Positions 1 to 9,115 of a DNA stretch of 64,000 nucleotides are shown here, piece by piece. Within the stretch, counting starts at the first letter, position 1. Every line of letters begins with the position of its first letter. A program made the translations under genes and the position numbers. Source of the DNA: Pelomonas dachongensis (GTDB lineage Bacteria > Pseudomonadota > Gammaproteobacteria > Burkholderiales > Burkholderiaceae_C); the NCBI RefSeq assembly GCF_043555865.1, contig NZ_JBIGHY010000008.1, positions 124,001 through 188,000 of the forward strand. Reading direction: 5' to 3'. The notes beneath the pieces are model-generated. The model was not told the DNA's origin. It searched no databases and saw only the letters and a program-made list of their open reading frames with translations.

Positions 1-1290
1 CTCGACCCTGTCGACGCTGGCGCCGATCAACGTCTTGATCTCGCGCGCGGCCTCGGCCGAGCGCTGGGCCAGCGTGCGCACCTCGCCGGCCACCACGGCG
101 AAGCCGCGGCCCTGCTCACCGGCACGCGCCGCTTCCACAGCGGCGTTCAACGCCAGGATGTTGGTCTGGAACGCGATGCCGTCGATGGTGCCGATGATGT
201 CACCGATCTTCTTGCTCGATGTCTGGATGTCGTTCATCGTGGTGACGACCTGGGCCACCACCTCGCCGCCGCGCCGCGCGACATGCGCAGCGGAAGTGGA
301 CAGCTGGTTGGCCTGCGCGGCGGAGTCGGCGCTGTGGCGCACGGTGCTGGTCAACTCCTCCATCGCGCTGGCGGTCTCCTCCAGGTTGGAGGCGGTCTGC
401 TCGGTGCGGGCGCTGAGGTCCATGTTGCCGGTGGCGATCTGGGTGCTGGCGGTGGAGATGTTGTCCACCACGCTGCGCACGTCCTGCAGCGCACGGCGCA
501 GCGCTTCGCGCATCGCGTCGATGGCGTGCAGCAACTGGCCGGTCTCGTCGTTGGGGTAGCTGCGCTGCGGCTCGCCGGTCAGGTCCATGTCGGCAATGGC
601 GCGGGCCGAACGCTCGGCCTCGCGCAGCGGGCCGGTGATGGAGCGCGACAGCAGCACGCTCAGCACGACGCCAACGCCCAGCGCCAGCCCCGTGCACAGC
701 GCCAGCAGCCAGACGGTGCGCGAACGCAGCGCCTCGACCTTGGCGGCCGAGCGATCCAGCTCGGCACGCTGGCTCGCGGTCAGCTCGCCTACCGCGTCCA
801 GATAGCTCTTGGAGGCCGGGTCGAACTTCTCGGCGAACAGCTTGGCCGCCCCTTCGGCATCGCCGGCCTTCTTCGCTTTGCTGACCTCTTCGCGCGAGGC
901 CAGGTAAGCCTTGCGCAGCTCGCCGATGCGGGCGAACAGCTCGCGCTCGGCCGGCGTGTCCAGCGACGCCTCGATCTGCTTTTGCAGCTCGGTGGTCTCC
1001 TTGATGGCTGCCGCGGTGGCCGGTGCGAAGTACTCGATCAGCGACGGATCGGTGCTCTTGGCGATGGCGGCGGCGCGCTGCACACCAGAGCTGGTGTTGC
1101 GCATCCAGTCGGACGCGGCACGCTCCACCTGCAGGCTGTTCTCCAGCATGTCCTCCATTTCGGCACCCACGGCGCGCAGCTGCCAGACGGCCACGGCACT
1201 GCTGAACAGCAGCAGGCCGAGGATGGCGGACAGCACCAGCGCGAGCCGGCGGCCGATGGAGCCCTTGCGGGTGAATGAGGTCGAGGACAT
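1..1290 (-). CDS. Methyl-accepting chemotaxis protein (3' end outside window)
   Basis: Reading the minus strand from the ATG at 1290 gives an open frame of 430 codons that runs off the window edge, so the C-terminus is missing. Residues about 15-36 form a first membrane helix, followed by a periplasmic four-helix-type sensor region, a second membrane helix at about 190-212, a HAMP linker and the methyl-accepting coiled coil. The highly conserved signalling tip is visible near residues 370-405 (FQTNILALNAAVEAARAGEQ, then GRGFAVVAGEVR). Proteins of this family sense ligands and control the CheA kinase at the inner membrane. The ligand cannot be told from sequence. The start has no strong Shine-Dalgarno sequence but immediately precedes the charged segment and first membrane helix, as is usual. 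Confidence 0.93.
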   Translation of the reverse strand, partial: MSSTSFTRKGSIGRRLALVLSAILGLLLFSSAVAVWQLRAVGAEMEDMLENSLQVERAASDWMRNTSSGVQRAAAIAKSTDPSLIEYFAPATAAAIKETTELQKQIEASLDTPAERELFARIGELRKAYLASREEVSKAKKAGDAEGAAKLFAEKFDPASKSYLDAVGELTASQRAELDRSAAKVEALRSRTVWLLALCTGLALGVGVVLSVLLSRSITGPLREAERSARAIADMDLTGEPQRSYPNDETGQLLHAIDAMREALRRALQDVRSVVDNISTASTQIATGNMDLSARTEQTASNLEETASAMEELTSTVRHSADSAAQANQLSTSAAHVARRGGEVVAQVVTTMNDIQTSSKKIGDIIGTIDGIAFQTNILALNAAVEAARAGEQGRGFAVVAGEVRTLAQRSAEAAREIKTLIGASVDRVE

Positions 1291-1481
1291 GACGGAACTC
1301 CCTGGAGCCCTCCGCCGGTGCCGGGGCGAGCCTTGTTGCAAAGCCGTGCATGTTCCCGTGGCCGACTGTTTCGCGACAGTGCCCCTTCCGTGAAAACCCT
1401 AGGCATCGCCAAGTGCGTCACGAAAGTCGTCCACCGCGCCACCGAGGCCGGGGATGGTGGGGCAGCCGTCAGAATGCTGGC

Positions 1482-2372
1482 ATGCCCGCCACCCTGTCAG
1501 GACAGCTCGTCGTCGCCATCTCCTCACGCGCCCTCTTCGACTTCGAGGCCGAGAACGGTGTCTTCGAGGCCGAGGACGACCACGCCTACATGGCTTTGCA
1601 GCAGCGGCTGCTGGACGAGCCAGCCCGGCCCGGCGTCGCGTTCTCGCTGGTGCAGAAGCTGCTCGGTTTCAACGCCGGCGGGCCGCCGCTGGTGGAGGTG
1701 GTCGTGCTGTCGCGCAACGACCCCATATCGGGGCTGCGCGTGTTCCGCTCCGCCCGGCATTACGGCCTGCCGATCGAGCGCGGCGTGTTCACGCGCGGCG
1801 CGTCGCCATGGCGCTACCTGAAGCCGCTGTCGGCGCAGCTGTTCCTGTCGGCCAACGAGGCCGACGTGCGCCAGGCGCTGGCCGCCGGCGTGGCCGCGGC
1901 GCGCGTGATGCCGCACGCGGCGCGAGCCTCGTGCGAGCACCCGGACGAGCTGCGCATCGCCTTCGACGGCGACGCCGTGCTGTTCTCGGACGAAGCGGAA
2001 CAGGTGTTCCAGCGCGACGGCCTGGCCGCCTTCCAAGCCCACGAAAGCACGCGCGCCCACCAGCCGCTGCCGGCCGGCCCGTTCAAGCCGGTGCTGCAGG
2101 CGCTGCACCGCCTGCAGCAGTCGCCCGGGCTGCGCATCCGCACGGCACTGGTCACCGCGCGCAGCGCGCCCGCCCACGAACGTGCCATCCGCACGCTGAT
2201 GGACTGGCAGATCGGGGTCGATGAGGCGATGTTCCTCGGCGGCCTGGCCAAAGGCGAATTCCTGCGCGAGTTCGAACCCGACTTCTTCTTCGACGATCAG
2301 GCGGGTCATGTCGAAAGCGCGGCCGCCCACGTGCCGGCCGGCCAGGTCGCGATGGGCATCGCGGCCCTCTGA
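1482..2372 (+). CDS. Cytosolic 5'-nucleotidase (cN-I type)
   Basis: The protein of 296 residues matches the 5-nucleotidase family related to eukaryotic cytosolic nucleotidase I, which dephosphorylates nucleoside monophosphates. Visible family features are the N-terminal VVAISSRALFDFEAEN stretch, the central RIAFDGDAVLFSDEAE segment carrying the HAD-type aspartates, LVTARSAPAHERAIRTL with the conserved threonine/arginine region, and FEPDFFFDDQAGHVE near the C-terminus with the acidic metal-binding cluster. I chose the ATG at 1482 because upstream in-frame sequence is arginine-rich and not family-like. It is transcribed away from the chemoreceptor gene. The biological substrate is inferred from the family only. 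Confidence 0.85.
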   Translation: MPATLSGQLVVAISSRALFDFEAENGVFEAEDDHAYMALQQRLLDEPARPGVAFSLVQKLLGFNAGGPPLVEVVVLSRNDPISGLRVFRSARHYGLPIERGVFTRGASPWRYLKPLSAQLFLSANEADVRQALAAGVAAARVMPHAARASCEHPDELRIAFDGDAVLFSDEAEQVFQRDGLAAFQAHESTRAHQPLPAGPFKPVLQALHRLQQSPGLRIRTALVTARSAPAHERAIRTLMDWQIGVDEAMFLGGLAKGEFLREFEPDFFFDDQAGHVESAAAHVPAGQVAMGIAAL

Positions 2373-2454
2373 GACCGAAGCCCACCGAGCGCGGGGTGTG
2401 ACCTCTCGCCCGGCCGCTCGCGCGCTTCACAATCGCGCACTTCGAGGAGAACCC

Positions 2455-5400
2455 ATGCCCCGTCTGCCCCTCGCCGCGCTCGCCGCGGCCCTGTGCACGG
2501 CCAGCGCCACCAGCGCCTGGGCCGGCACCCAAGGCTTCTACCGCCAGCCCGCGCTGCAGGGCGCGCAGGTCTACTTCGTCGCCGAGGGCGACCTCTGGCG
2601 CGCCAGCGCGCAGGGCGGCGACGCGCTGCGGCTGACCACGCACCCCGGCCAGGAGAGCCAGCCCGCCGTGTCGCCCGATGGCCGCTGGGTGGCCTTCACC
2701 GGCCAGTACGACGGCGGCACCGAGATCTACCTGATGCCCACGACGGGCGGGCCGCCGAAGCGGCTGACCTGGGAAGGCGGCGGCATGCGCGTGTGGGGCT
2801 TCAGCGCCGCCGGCGAGGTCATCTACACCAGCCTGGAGGCGCGCCCCGGCGCCCAGCTGTTCGCGCTGGACGTGCAGACCGGCCAGCGCCGCCAGCTGCC
2901 TGTGGGGCAGGCCAGCGACGGCGCGCTGAGCGCCGACTGCAGGACGCTGTACTTCACGCGCAGCGGCCTGCGCAGCGACAACGCGCGCCAGTACCGCGGC
3001 GGCGCCATCTCCCGGTTGTGGTCGCTCGATCTGGGCGGCAACGCCGAGGCCAAGCCGTTGCTGGCCGAGGGCAACAACGACCGGCGCGCGATGCCGTATG
3101 CGGTCGGCGGCCAGCAGCGCATCGCGTTCCTGTCGGACCGCGACGGCTCGGTCAACCTGTGGAGCGTGGACGCCGGCGGCGGCGACCTGCGCCAGCACAC
3201 GCAGCACAAGGGCTGGGACATCCGCCACGCAAGCGTCGATGGCACCCGTGTGGTCTACGCGCTCGGCGCTGACCTGTACACCGCGGACCTCGCGCAACCC
3301 GGCACACCCGCCAAGCTGGCCATCGCGCTGGGCGGGGACTTCGACCAGACGCGCGAGCGCTGGGTCAAGAAACCGCAGGACTACCTGACCGACACGTCCT
3401 TCGCCCCCAGCGGCGAGCGCGTGCTGCTGGCCGCGCGCGGCCACCTGGCCACGCAGGGCGTACAGCAACTGCGCCGCGCCGAGCTGCCGCAGCCGGCCGA
3501 CGGCCGCTGCCGCAAGGGCGAGTTCAGTGCCGACAGCAAGCACGTGTTCGCCACCTGCGACTTCAGCGGCGAGACCGAGATCTGGCGCTTCGCAGCCAAT
3601 GGCACCGGCAAGCCGGAGCAGATCACGAACGGCGCGCCCAACGGCAAGGTCACGCAGCGCCGCGACCTGCTGGTGTCGCCCGACGGCCGCTGGCTGGCCC
3701 ACACCGACAAGGAAGGCCACGTCTGGCTGACCGACCTGAAGACCCGGGCCACCCGCGAGATCGCCCGCGGCACGTACAACGACGCGCCCTTGCTGCAGGG
3801 TTTCAGCGCCGACGGCAACGCGCTGGCGTGGACCGTGCCGCTGCGCCACGGCGACCGCAGCCAGCTGCAGCTGCACCAGATCGCCGAGAACCGCACGCAC
3901 ACGCTGACCAGCGACCGCTTCGACGTCGACGGTGCCGCCTTCAGCCCCGATGGCCAGTGGCTGTACTTCGCGTCGGCGCGCAACTTCGTCGCCACCGGCA
4001 ACCCCAGCCCGTGGGGCGACCGCAACACCGGTCCGTTCTTCGGCTTTCGCAGCAAGCTCTATGCGCTGGCGCTGCAGCCGGGCCTGCGCTCGCCGTTCGC
4101 GCCCAAGGACGAGCTGGAGTCGGCCAGCGACAAGAAGGCCGACGAGCAGCGCACCGAAGACCGCAAGGCCATCGCCAAGGACCCGACCGAGAAGCCCGAC
4201 GACAAGAACGCGAAGGACCCCAAGGACGCCAAGAAGGCCGCTGCGCCCGAGAAGAAGGGCAAGCCGGCCATCGTCTTCGACGGCCTCGCCGCTCGCCTGT
4301 ACGAGCTGCCCACGCCGGCCGGCAACTACCGCGCGTTGAAGGTCGACGGCAAGCGCCTGTGGTTCATGGACACCGACCTGGATCGCAAGACGCAGCTGAA
4401 GTCCATTGCCATCGACAACCAGGGCGGCCCGGCCGAGATCCTGGCCCACGACGTGCGCACCTACGACCTCAGCGCCGACGGCAAGAAGCTGATGCTGGTG
4501 CGCAACCAGGGCCAGGGCGCGCCCGAGGTGCTGATCGTCGAGGCCGCGCCCAAGCTGCCCGCCGACCTCGCCAAGCTGCAGGTGCGCTGGAGCGACTGGC
4601 AGATCGCCACGCAGCCGCGCGCCGAGTGGCGACAGATGTTTGCCGACGCGTGGCGCATGCACCGCGACCACTTCTACGACAAGGACATGCACGGCGTGGA
4701 CTGGACCGCCGTGCGGGCCAAGTACGAGCCGCTGGTGGACCGCGTGACCGACCGTTTCGAGCTGGCCGAGCTGATGGCGCAGATGGTGGCCGAGCTGGGC
4801 GCGCTGCACAGCCAGGTGGGCCCCGGCGACACGCGAGATGCCGGCGAGGTGCCGGGGCTTGCCGGCCTGGGCGGGCGCTTCTCCAAGGTGGCCGACGGCT
4901 GGCGCATCGACGCGATCTATGCGCATGACGCCGAGCTGCCGTCCGAGGCGCCGCCGCTGGCCGCGGCCGGCCTGGGACTGAAGGTGGGCGACGTCATCAC
5001 GGCCATCAACGGCCGCCCGACGACGCAGGCACCGCACCTCCTGGAACTGCTGCGCGGCCAGGCCGGGCGCCAGGTGCTTCTGGACGTGAAGCAGGCGCGC
5101 GGCAAGGCGGTGCAACGCATCGTCACGCCGGTGGCGCAGCTGCGCGAGAACCAGCTGCGCTACAACGACTGGCGCGTCGGCCGCGCCCGCGCAGTGGAGC
5201 AGGCGAGCCAGGGACGCATCGGGTATGTGCACCTGCGCGCGATGGGCGCAGCCGACATCGCCGACTTCGTGCGCGAGTTCTACGCCGCCGGCGAGCGTGA
5301 CGGTCTCATCATCGACGTGCGCTACAACAACGGCGGCAACATCGACAGCTGGATCCTGGAGAAGCTGCTGCGCCGCGCCTGGGCCTTCTGGCAGCCGCGC

Positions 5401-5829
5401 TCGCCGGCCGGCACCGCAACCTACCCCAACATGCAGAACGCTTGGCGCGGTCACACGGTCGTGTTGATGAACGAGGACACCTACTCGGACGGCGAGACCT
5501 TCGCCGAAGGCTTCAAGCGTCTGCAGCTGGGCCCGGTCATCGGCAAGCGGAGTTCGGGCGCGGGCGTGTGGCTGTCCGACGGCAACCGGCTCATCGACAA
5601 CGGCATCATGCGGGCGGCCGAGTCCGGCCAGCTGGCACCCGACGGCAGCTTCCTGATCGAAGGCATCGGCGTGAAGCCCGACATCGACGTCGACAACCCG
5701 CCGCGCGCGACCTTCCTGGGCCAGGATGCGCAGCTGGAGGCGGCCATCGCGACGCTGAAGCAGAGAATCGCCGAGGCGCCCGTGCCGGTGGTGAAGCCGG
5801 GCGCTTACCCCCGGCCGGTCAGGCCCTGA
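2455..5829 (+). CDS. Tricorn-like S41 family peptidase with beta-propeller domains
   Basis: The 1124-residue product starts with a signal peptide (about residues 1-23, ending TSAWA), so it is probably periplasmic. The N-terminal half holds PD40/TolB-like propeller blades (repeated VSPDGRWVAF-type motifs), then a lysine/glutamate/aspartate-rich linker at about 551-603, a second short propeller part, a tricorn C1-like segment with RDHFYDKDMHGVDW (conserved His), a PDZ-like region, and the S41 catalytic domain. The nucleophile is Ser1011 in TYSDGETF, and the following GKRSSGAGVW and IEGIGVKPDIDVD match tricorn-core proteases. A GAGGAGA Shine-Dalgarno sequence precedes the ATG. It probably degrades peptides; the true substrates are unknown. 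Confidence 0.92.
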   Translation: MPRLPLAALAAALCTASATSAWAGTQGFYRQPALQGAQVYFVAEGDLWRASAQGGDALRLTTHPGQESQPAVSPDGRWVAFTGQYDGGTEIYLMPTTGGPPKRLTWEGGGMRVWGFSAAGEVIYTSLEARPGAQLFALDVQTGQRRQLPVGQASDGALSADCRTLYFTRSGLRSDNARQYRGGAISRLWSLDLGGNAEAKPLLAEGNNDRRAMPYAVGGQQRIAFLSDRDGSVNLWSVDAGGGDLRQHTQHKGWDIRHASVDGTRVVYALGADLYTADLAQPGTPAKLAIALGGDFDQTRERWVKKPQDYLTDTSFAPSGERVLLAARGHLATQGVQQLRRAELPQPADGRCRKGEFSADSKHVFATCDFSGETEIWRFAANGTGKPEQITNGAPNGKVTQRRDLLVSPDGRWLAHTDKEGHVWLTDLKTRATREIARGTYNDAPLLQGFSADGNALAWTVPLRHGDRSQLQLHQIAENRTHTLTSDRFDVDGAAFSPDGQWLYFASARNFVATGNPSPWGDRNTGPFFGFRSKLYALALQPGLRSPFAPKDELESASDKKADEQRTEDRKAIAKDPTEKPDDKNAKDPKDAKKAAAPEKKGKPAIVFDGLAARLYELPTPAGNYRALKVDGKRLWFMDTDLDRKTQLKSIAIDNQGGPAEILAHDVRTYDLSADGKKLMLVRNQGQGAPEVLIVEAAPKLPADLAKLQVRWSDWQIATQPRAEWRQMFADAWRMHRDHFYDKDMHGVDWTAVRAKYEPLVDRVTDRFELAELMAQMVAELGALHSQVGPGDTRDAGEVPGLAGLGGRFSKVADGWRIDAIYAHDAELPSEAPPLAAAGLGLKVGDVITAINGRPTTQAPHLLELLRGQAGRQVLLDVKQARGKAVQRIVTPVAQLRENQLRYNDWRVGRARAVEQASQGRIGYVHLRAMGAADIADFVREFYAAGERDGLIIDVRYNNGGNIDSWILEKLLRRAWAFWQPRSPAGTATYPNMQNAWRGHTVVLMNEDTYSDGETFAEGFKRLQLGPVIGKRSSGAGVWLSDGNRLIDNGIMRAAESGQLAPDGSFLIEGIGVKPDIDVDNPPRATFLGQDAQLEAAIATLKQRIAEAPVPVVKPGAYPRPVRP

Positions 5830-5992
5830 ACGCGCGCAGCCCTGCGGCGCACCGTGCAGCAATCAACGCTCGAGCGGCCTGCTGCACGGCCGCCGCCGCC
5901 GCAAGCCCTGGCGTACCCGTCACCATAGCGGGCGTGACGCCGCCTGAGCAACGCCGCGCGGTGCGCACAGCGACGCCCGAGGAGGGGCACCG

Positions 5993-7600
5993 GTGACACA
6001 GAGCAACGAAGACATCGCGCTGCACCGCGCCCACGAGGCGCTGGAGGTGGGCGAAGTGGAGCAAGCGACCTACCTGGCACGGCAGGTCCTGAAAGCCGCC
6101 CAGAGCAGCCGTGACACGCTGGACGAAGGGCGGGCGCTGGCCTGCCTGGCGGATTGCGACCGGCTGCGCTCACAGCTGCGACGCGCGCATCGCAACAGCC
6201 TGTCCGCGGTTCACTTGCTGCGGCAAGGGCAGGACCTCGCCGGCGAAGTCATGGCGCTGACGACCCTGTCACACACCGCCGGCAGCCTGGGCCGCCTGGA
6301 CGAAGCCGTCGAGAGCGCCCGCCTCGCCGTCACGCTGTCGGAGGGATTGCCGCCCTCGCACCTGCAACCGCTGGCCTACAACTACCTGGGCACGGCGCTG
6401 CTGTGGAGCCGGGACTTCGCGCGGGCGGAATCCGCCTTCGAACGGTCTGCCGACCTGGTGCATGCCGACGAGCCCACTGCCAGCCCGCTGCAGCCGCTGA
6501 TGAACCTGGCGCTCCTGGAAGCCGTGCGGCACGCGGCGCTGCGCTTTCAGACCGGCACGACACCGGCCCTCGGCAAGCTGAACGACCGGCTGACAGACTG
6601 TGCCGAGATGATCGAGCGCCATGGTGACGAAGGCTTGCTGCCCGGCATGACGGCGACCACGCGCACGCTGCTTCACCTGCTGCAAGGCCTGGCCGCTGCG
6701 TGGTCGGGCGACGCTCAGTCCATGGCCGCGGCGCTGATGTGGTGTGATGCCTGGGACGCCAGCCATGGCAGCGTCAGCTGGCTGACCGCCCTGCGGCGCT
6801 GGCTGGAGATGGAGGCGGCATGGTGCTGCGGCGATGTGGCCCTGGCGATGGCGCTTGGCCATGAGATGGTGGCCGCCGCGGCGGAAGCGGAGCACGAATC
6901 GCTGGCCTGCCTGGGCCATCTGATGGTGGCCACGCTGGCCCGGGTGCAGAGCGACAGCCGCGCGGAGGCCGATGCGCTGCGCCAGCTCCACCAGCGCGAG
7001 CAGTCACTGCGCCTCGAAGCCCTGGACAGCCGCGACCGCGCACAGGAATGGCAGCTGCAGGCGCGCGCCTCGGCCGACCAGATCGTGCGCCTCGAATCCC
7101 GCTCGCGCATGCTGGAGCAGCTGTCGCTGCAGGACAGTCTCACGCGCATCCCGAACCGGCGCGCGCTGGACCGCCAGCTCGCCGCGCGCCGCGCCGCCGC
7201 CAACGGCGACGACGCGCCCGCCTGCATGGCGCTCATCGACGTCAACCGCTTCAAGCACATCAACGACACGTTCTCGCACCCCGTGGGCGACCAGGTGCTA
7301 CGGATCGTTGCCGACGTGCTGTCCCGTTCGGTGCGCACCAGCGATTTCGTGGCGCGGCTGGCGGGCGACGAGTTCGTCGTGCTGTTCGGCCAGGCGACGC
7401 TGCCGCTGGCACAACAGATCTGCCTGCGCATGAAGGAGGCGGTGCGCGACTACGCCTGGCACGCGCTTGCGCCGGGGCTGGAGGTCAGCATCAGCATCGG
7501 CGTGGAGCAGGGCCGCCAGGGCGAAACCATGCAGGCGCTGCTGCGCCGCAGCGACGAGCAGATGTACGCCGACAAGCGGCGCGCGCGCACCCCCGCCTGA
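5993..7600 (+). CDS. Diguanylate cyclase with TPR-like N-terminal region
   Basis: The 535-residue protein has no signal peptide or membrane helix. Residues about 1-330 are helical and rich in alanine and leucine, resembling tetratricopeptide-type repeats; a short coiled coil follows (about 325-375), then a GGDEF domain that makes cyclic di-GMP from two GTP. The signature is AGDEF rather than GGDEF, a variant that occurs in active enzymes. An RxxD product-inhibition site (RTSD) sits exactly five residues before it, and DVNRFKHINDTFSH carries the metal-binding aspartate. The start is GTG at 5993 behind GAGGAGGGG. It is likely a cytosolic enzyme whose activity depends on protein-protein contacts through the repeat region. 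Confidence 0.9.
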   Translation: MTQSNEDIALHRAHEALEVGEVEQATYLARQVLKAAQSSRDTLDEGRALACLADCDRLRSQLRRAHRNSLSAVHLLRQGQDLAGEVMALTTLSHTAGSLGRLDEAVESARLAVTLSEGLPPSHLQPLAYNYLGTALLWSRDFARAESAFERSADLVHADEPTASPLQPLMNLALLEAVRHAALRFQTGTTPALGKLNDRLTDCAEMIERHGDEGLLPGMTATTRTLLHLLQGLAAAWSGDAQSMAAALMWCDAWDASHGSVSWLTALRRWLEMEAAWCCGDVALAMALGHEMVAAAAEAEHESLACLGHLMVATLARVQSDSRAEADALRQLHQREQSLRLEALDSRDRAQEWQLQARASADQIVRLESRSRMLEQLSLQDSLTRIPNRRALDRQLAARRAAANGDDAPACMALIDVNRFKHINDTFSHPVGDQVLRIVADVLSRSVRTSDFVARLAGDEFVVLFGQATLPLAQQICLRMKEAVRDYAWHALAPGLEVSISIGVEQGRQGETMQALLRRSDEQMYADKRRARTPA

Positions 7601-7674
7601 GCCTCAGGCGCTTGCCGGCGCCGGCACGCCGGTGACCGAGGGCTTCGAGCGTCCGGTGCGCGGCGTGCGACCGG

Positions 7675-8901
7675 TCAGGCCAGCACCACCCGCGCGAACT
7701 TGCGTTTGCCGACCTGCAGCACGTGCTCGCCGGCGTCCAGCTTGACGCCCTTGTCGGAGATCACCTCGCCCGCACGGCGCACGCCACCCTGCTCGACCAT
7801 GCGCAGGCCCTCGCTGGTGGACGCGACCAGACCGGCTGCCTTCAGCACCTGCGCGATGCCCATGGGTGCGCCGGTCAGCTGCACTTCGGGAATGTCGTCG
7901 GGGATGCCGCCCTTGGAACGGTTGATGAAGTCCTGCTCAGCCGCCTCTGCCGCTGCGGCGCTGTGAAAGCGCGCCGTGATCTCCTTGGCCAGTGCGACCT
8001 TGGCGTCCTTCGGGTTGCGCCCCCCCTCGATCTCGGCCTTCAGCGCCGCGATGTCAGCCAGGGACTTGAACGACAACAGCTCATACCACTTCCACATCTG
8101 CACATCGCTGATCGACAGGATCTTGGCGAACATGCTGTTGGCCGGCTCCGTGATGCCGATGTAGTTGTTCTTGGACTTGGACATCTTTTCGACGCCGTCC
8201 AGCCCCTCCAGCAGCGGCATGGTCAGGATGCACTGCGGCTCCTGGCCGTATTCCTGCTGCAGGTGGCGGCCCATCAGCAGGTTGAACTTCTGGTCGGTGC
8301 CGCCCAGTTCGAGGTCGGACTTCAGCGCCACCGAGTCGTAGCCCTGCATCAGCGGGTAGAGGAACTCGTGCACCGAGATCGGCGTCTGCGCCGCGAAGCG
8401 CTTCGTGAAGTCGTCGCGCTCCATCATGCGTGCCACGGTGTACTTGGCCGCCAGCTGGATCAGGCCGGCCGCGCCCAGCGGCTCGCTCCACTCGGAGTTG
8501 TAGCGGATCTCGGTGCGCGCCGGGTCCAGCACCAGCCGGGCCTGCGCGTAGTAGGTCTCGGCGTTGGCCTGGATCTGCTCCTGGGTCAGCGGCGGCCGCG
8601 TGGCGTTGCGCCCCGACGGATCGCCGATCAGCGACGTGAAATCACCGATCAGGAAGATGACCTGGTGGCCCAGGTCCTGCAACTGGCGCATCTTGTTCAG
8701 CACCACCGTGTGGCCGACGTGGATGTCGGGCGCCGTGGGATCCAGGCCCAGCTTGATGCGCAGCGGCACCCCAGTCGCGGCCGAGCGGGCGAGCTTCTTC
8801 GTCCATTCCGCCTCGGGCAGCAGTTCGTCCACGCCGCGGCGCGTGATGGCCAGCGCTTCGAGGACGGCGTCAGTGACGGGAAATTGAGCAGCGTCGGACA
8901 T
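7675..8901 (-). CDS. tyrS: Tyrosyl-tRNA synthetase
   Basis: The 408-residue product is a class I aminoacyl-tRNA synthetase of the TyrRS type that charges tRNA-Tyr. It shows the HIGH-type motif HVGH at residues 61-64, the tyrosine-pocket region, the KMSKS loop (VEKMSKSKNN, near 238-244) and a C-terminal S4 RNA-binding domain (about 345-408, GGVRRAGEVISDKGVKL). Length and domain order are those of the longer TyrZ-like bacterial forms common in proteobacteria. It is divergent from the M23 peptidase gene across about 214 bp, so both promoters must lie in that gap. Start ATG at 8901. Confidence 0.97.
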   Translation of the reverse strand: MSDAAQFPVTDAVLEALAITRRGVDELLPEAEWTKKLARSAATGVPLRIKLGLDPTAPDIHVGHTVVLNKMRQLQDLGHQVIFLIGDFTSLIGDPSGRNATRPPLTQEQIQANAETYYAQARLVLDPARTEIRYNSEWSEPLGAAGLIQLAAKYTVARMMERDDFTKRFAAQTPISVHEFLYPLMQGYDSVALKSDLELGGTDQKFNLLMGRHLQQEYGQEPQCILTMPLLEGLDGVEKMSKSKNNYIGITEPANSMFAKILSISDVQMWKWYELLSFKSLADIAALKAEIEGGRNPKDAKVALAKEITARFHSAAAAEAAEQDFINRSKGGIPDDIPEVQLTGAPMGIAQVLKAAGLVASTSEGLRMVEQGGVRRAGEVISDKGVKLDAGEHVLQVGKRKFARVVLA

Positions 8902-9115
8902 GGCACGGCGCGTTCGGCAACAAGACGAACGAAATTGTTAAGTTGTTGATCTGTCGGGGTTAACCGGCATCCAAAGTAGGACAACGCCGTTAGAATTCAC
9001 CCTTCGAATCGGGGGTGTTGCTTGAACACAACCGAACATGGATTTTAAGGCCGCGCAGCGATGCGGCCTCGCGTGGAACCGGCCTGGCCGGGATTGCCCC
9101 AGCGACAACCCCGGG
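8902..9115. promoter_or_regulatory. Divergent promoter region between tyrS and the M23 peptidase gene
   Basis: This 214-bp gap separates two divergent genes, so it must hold a promoter for each. I see a TAGAAT hexamer at about 8990 that could be a -10 element for the rightward gene, but no convincing -35 partner. A hairpin (GGCCGC at 9049-9054 with GCGGCC at 9063-9068, 8-nt loop) lies in the leader of the rightward transcript and has no following T-run. No operator was recognised. Confidence 0.4.

Noticed and set aside
200..1351. Open frames over the chemoreceptor gene in other frames
   Set aside because: The frame from the ATG at 1290 gives a complete chemoreceptor pattern; the others give arginine-rich sequence with no motif.
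2152..5862. A 1236-codon open frame antisense to the tricorn-like protease gene
   Set aside because: It is a shadow frame caused by high GC; it is rich in R, A, V and H with no family motif, while the plus strand gene has a signal peptide and catalytic motifs.
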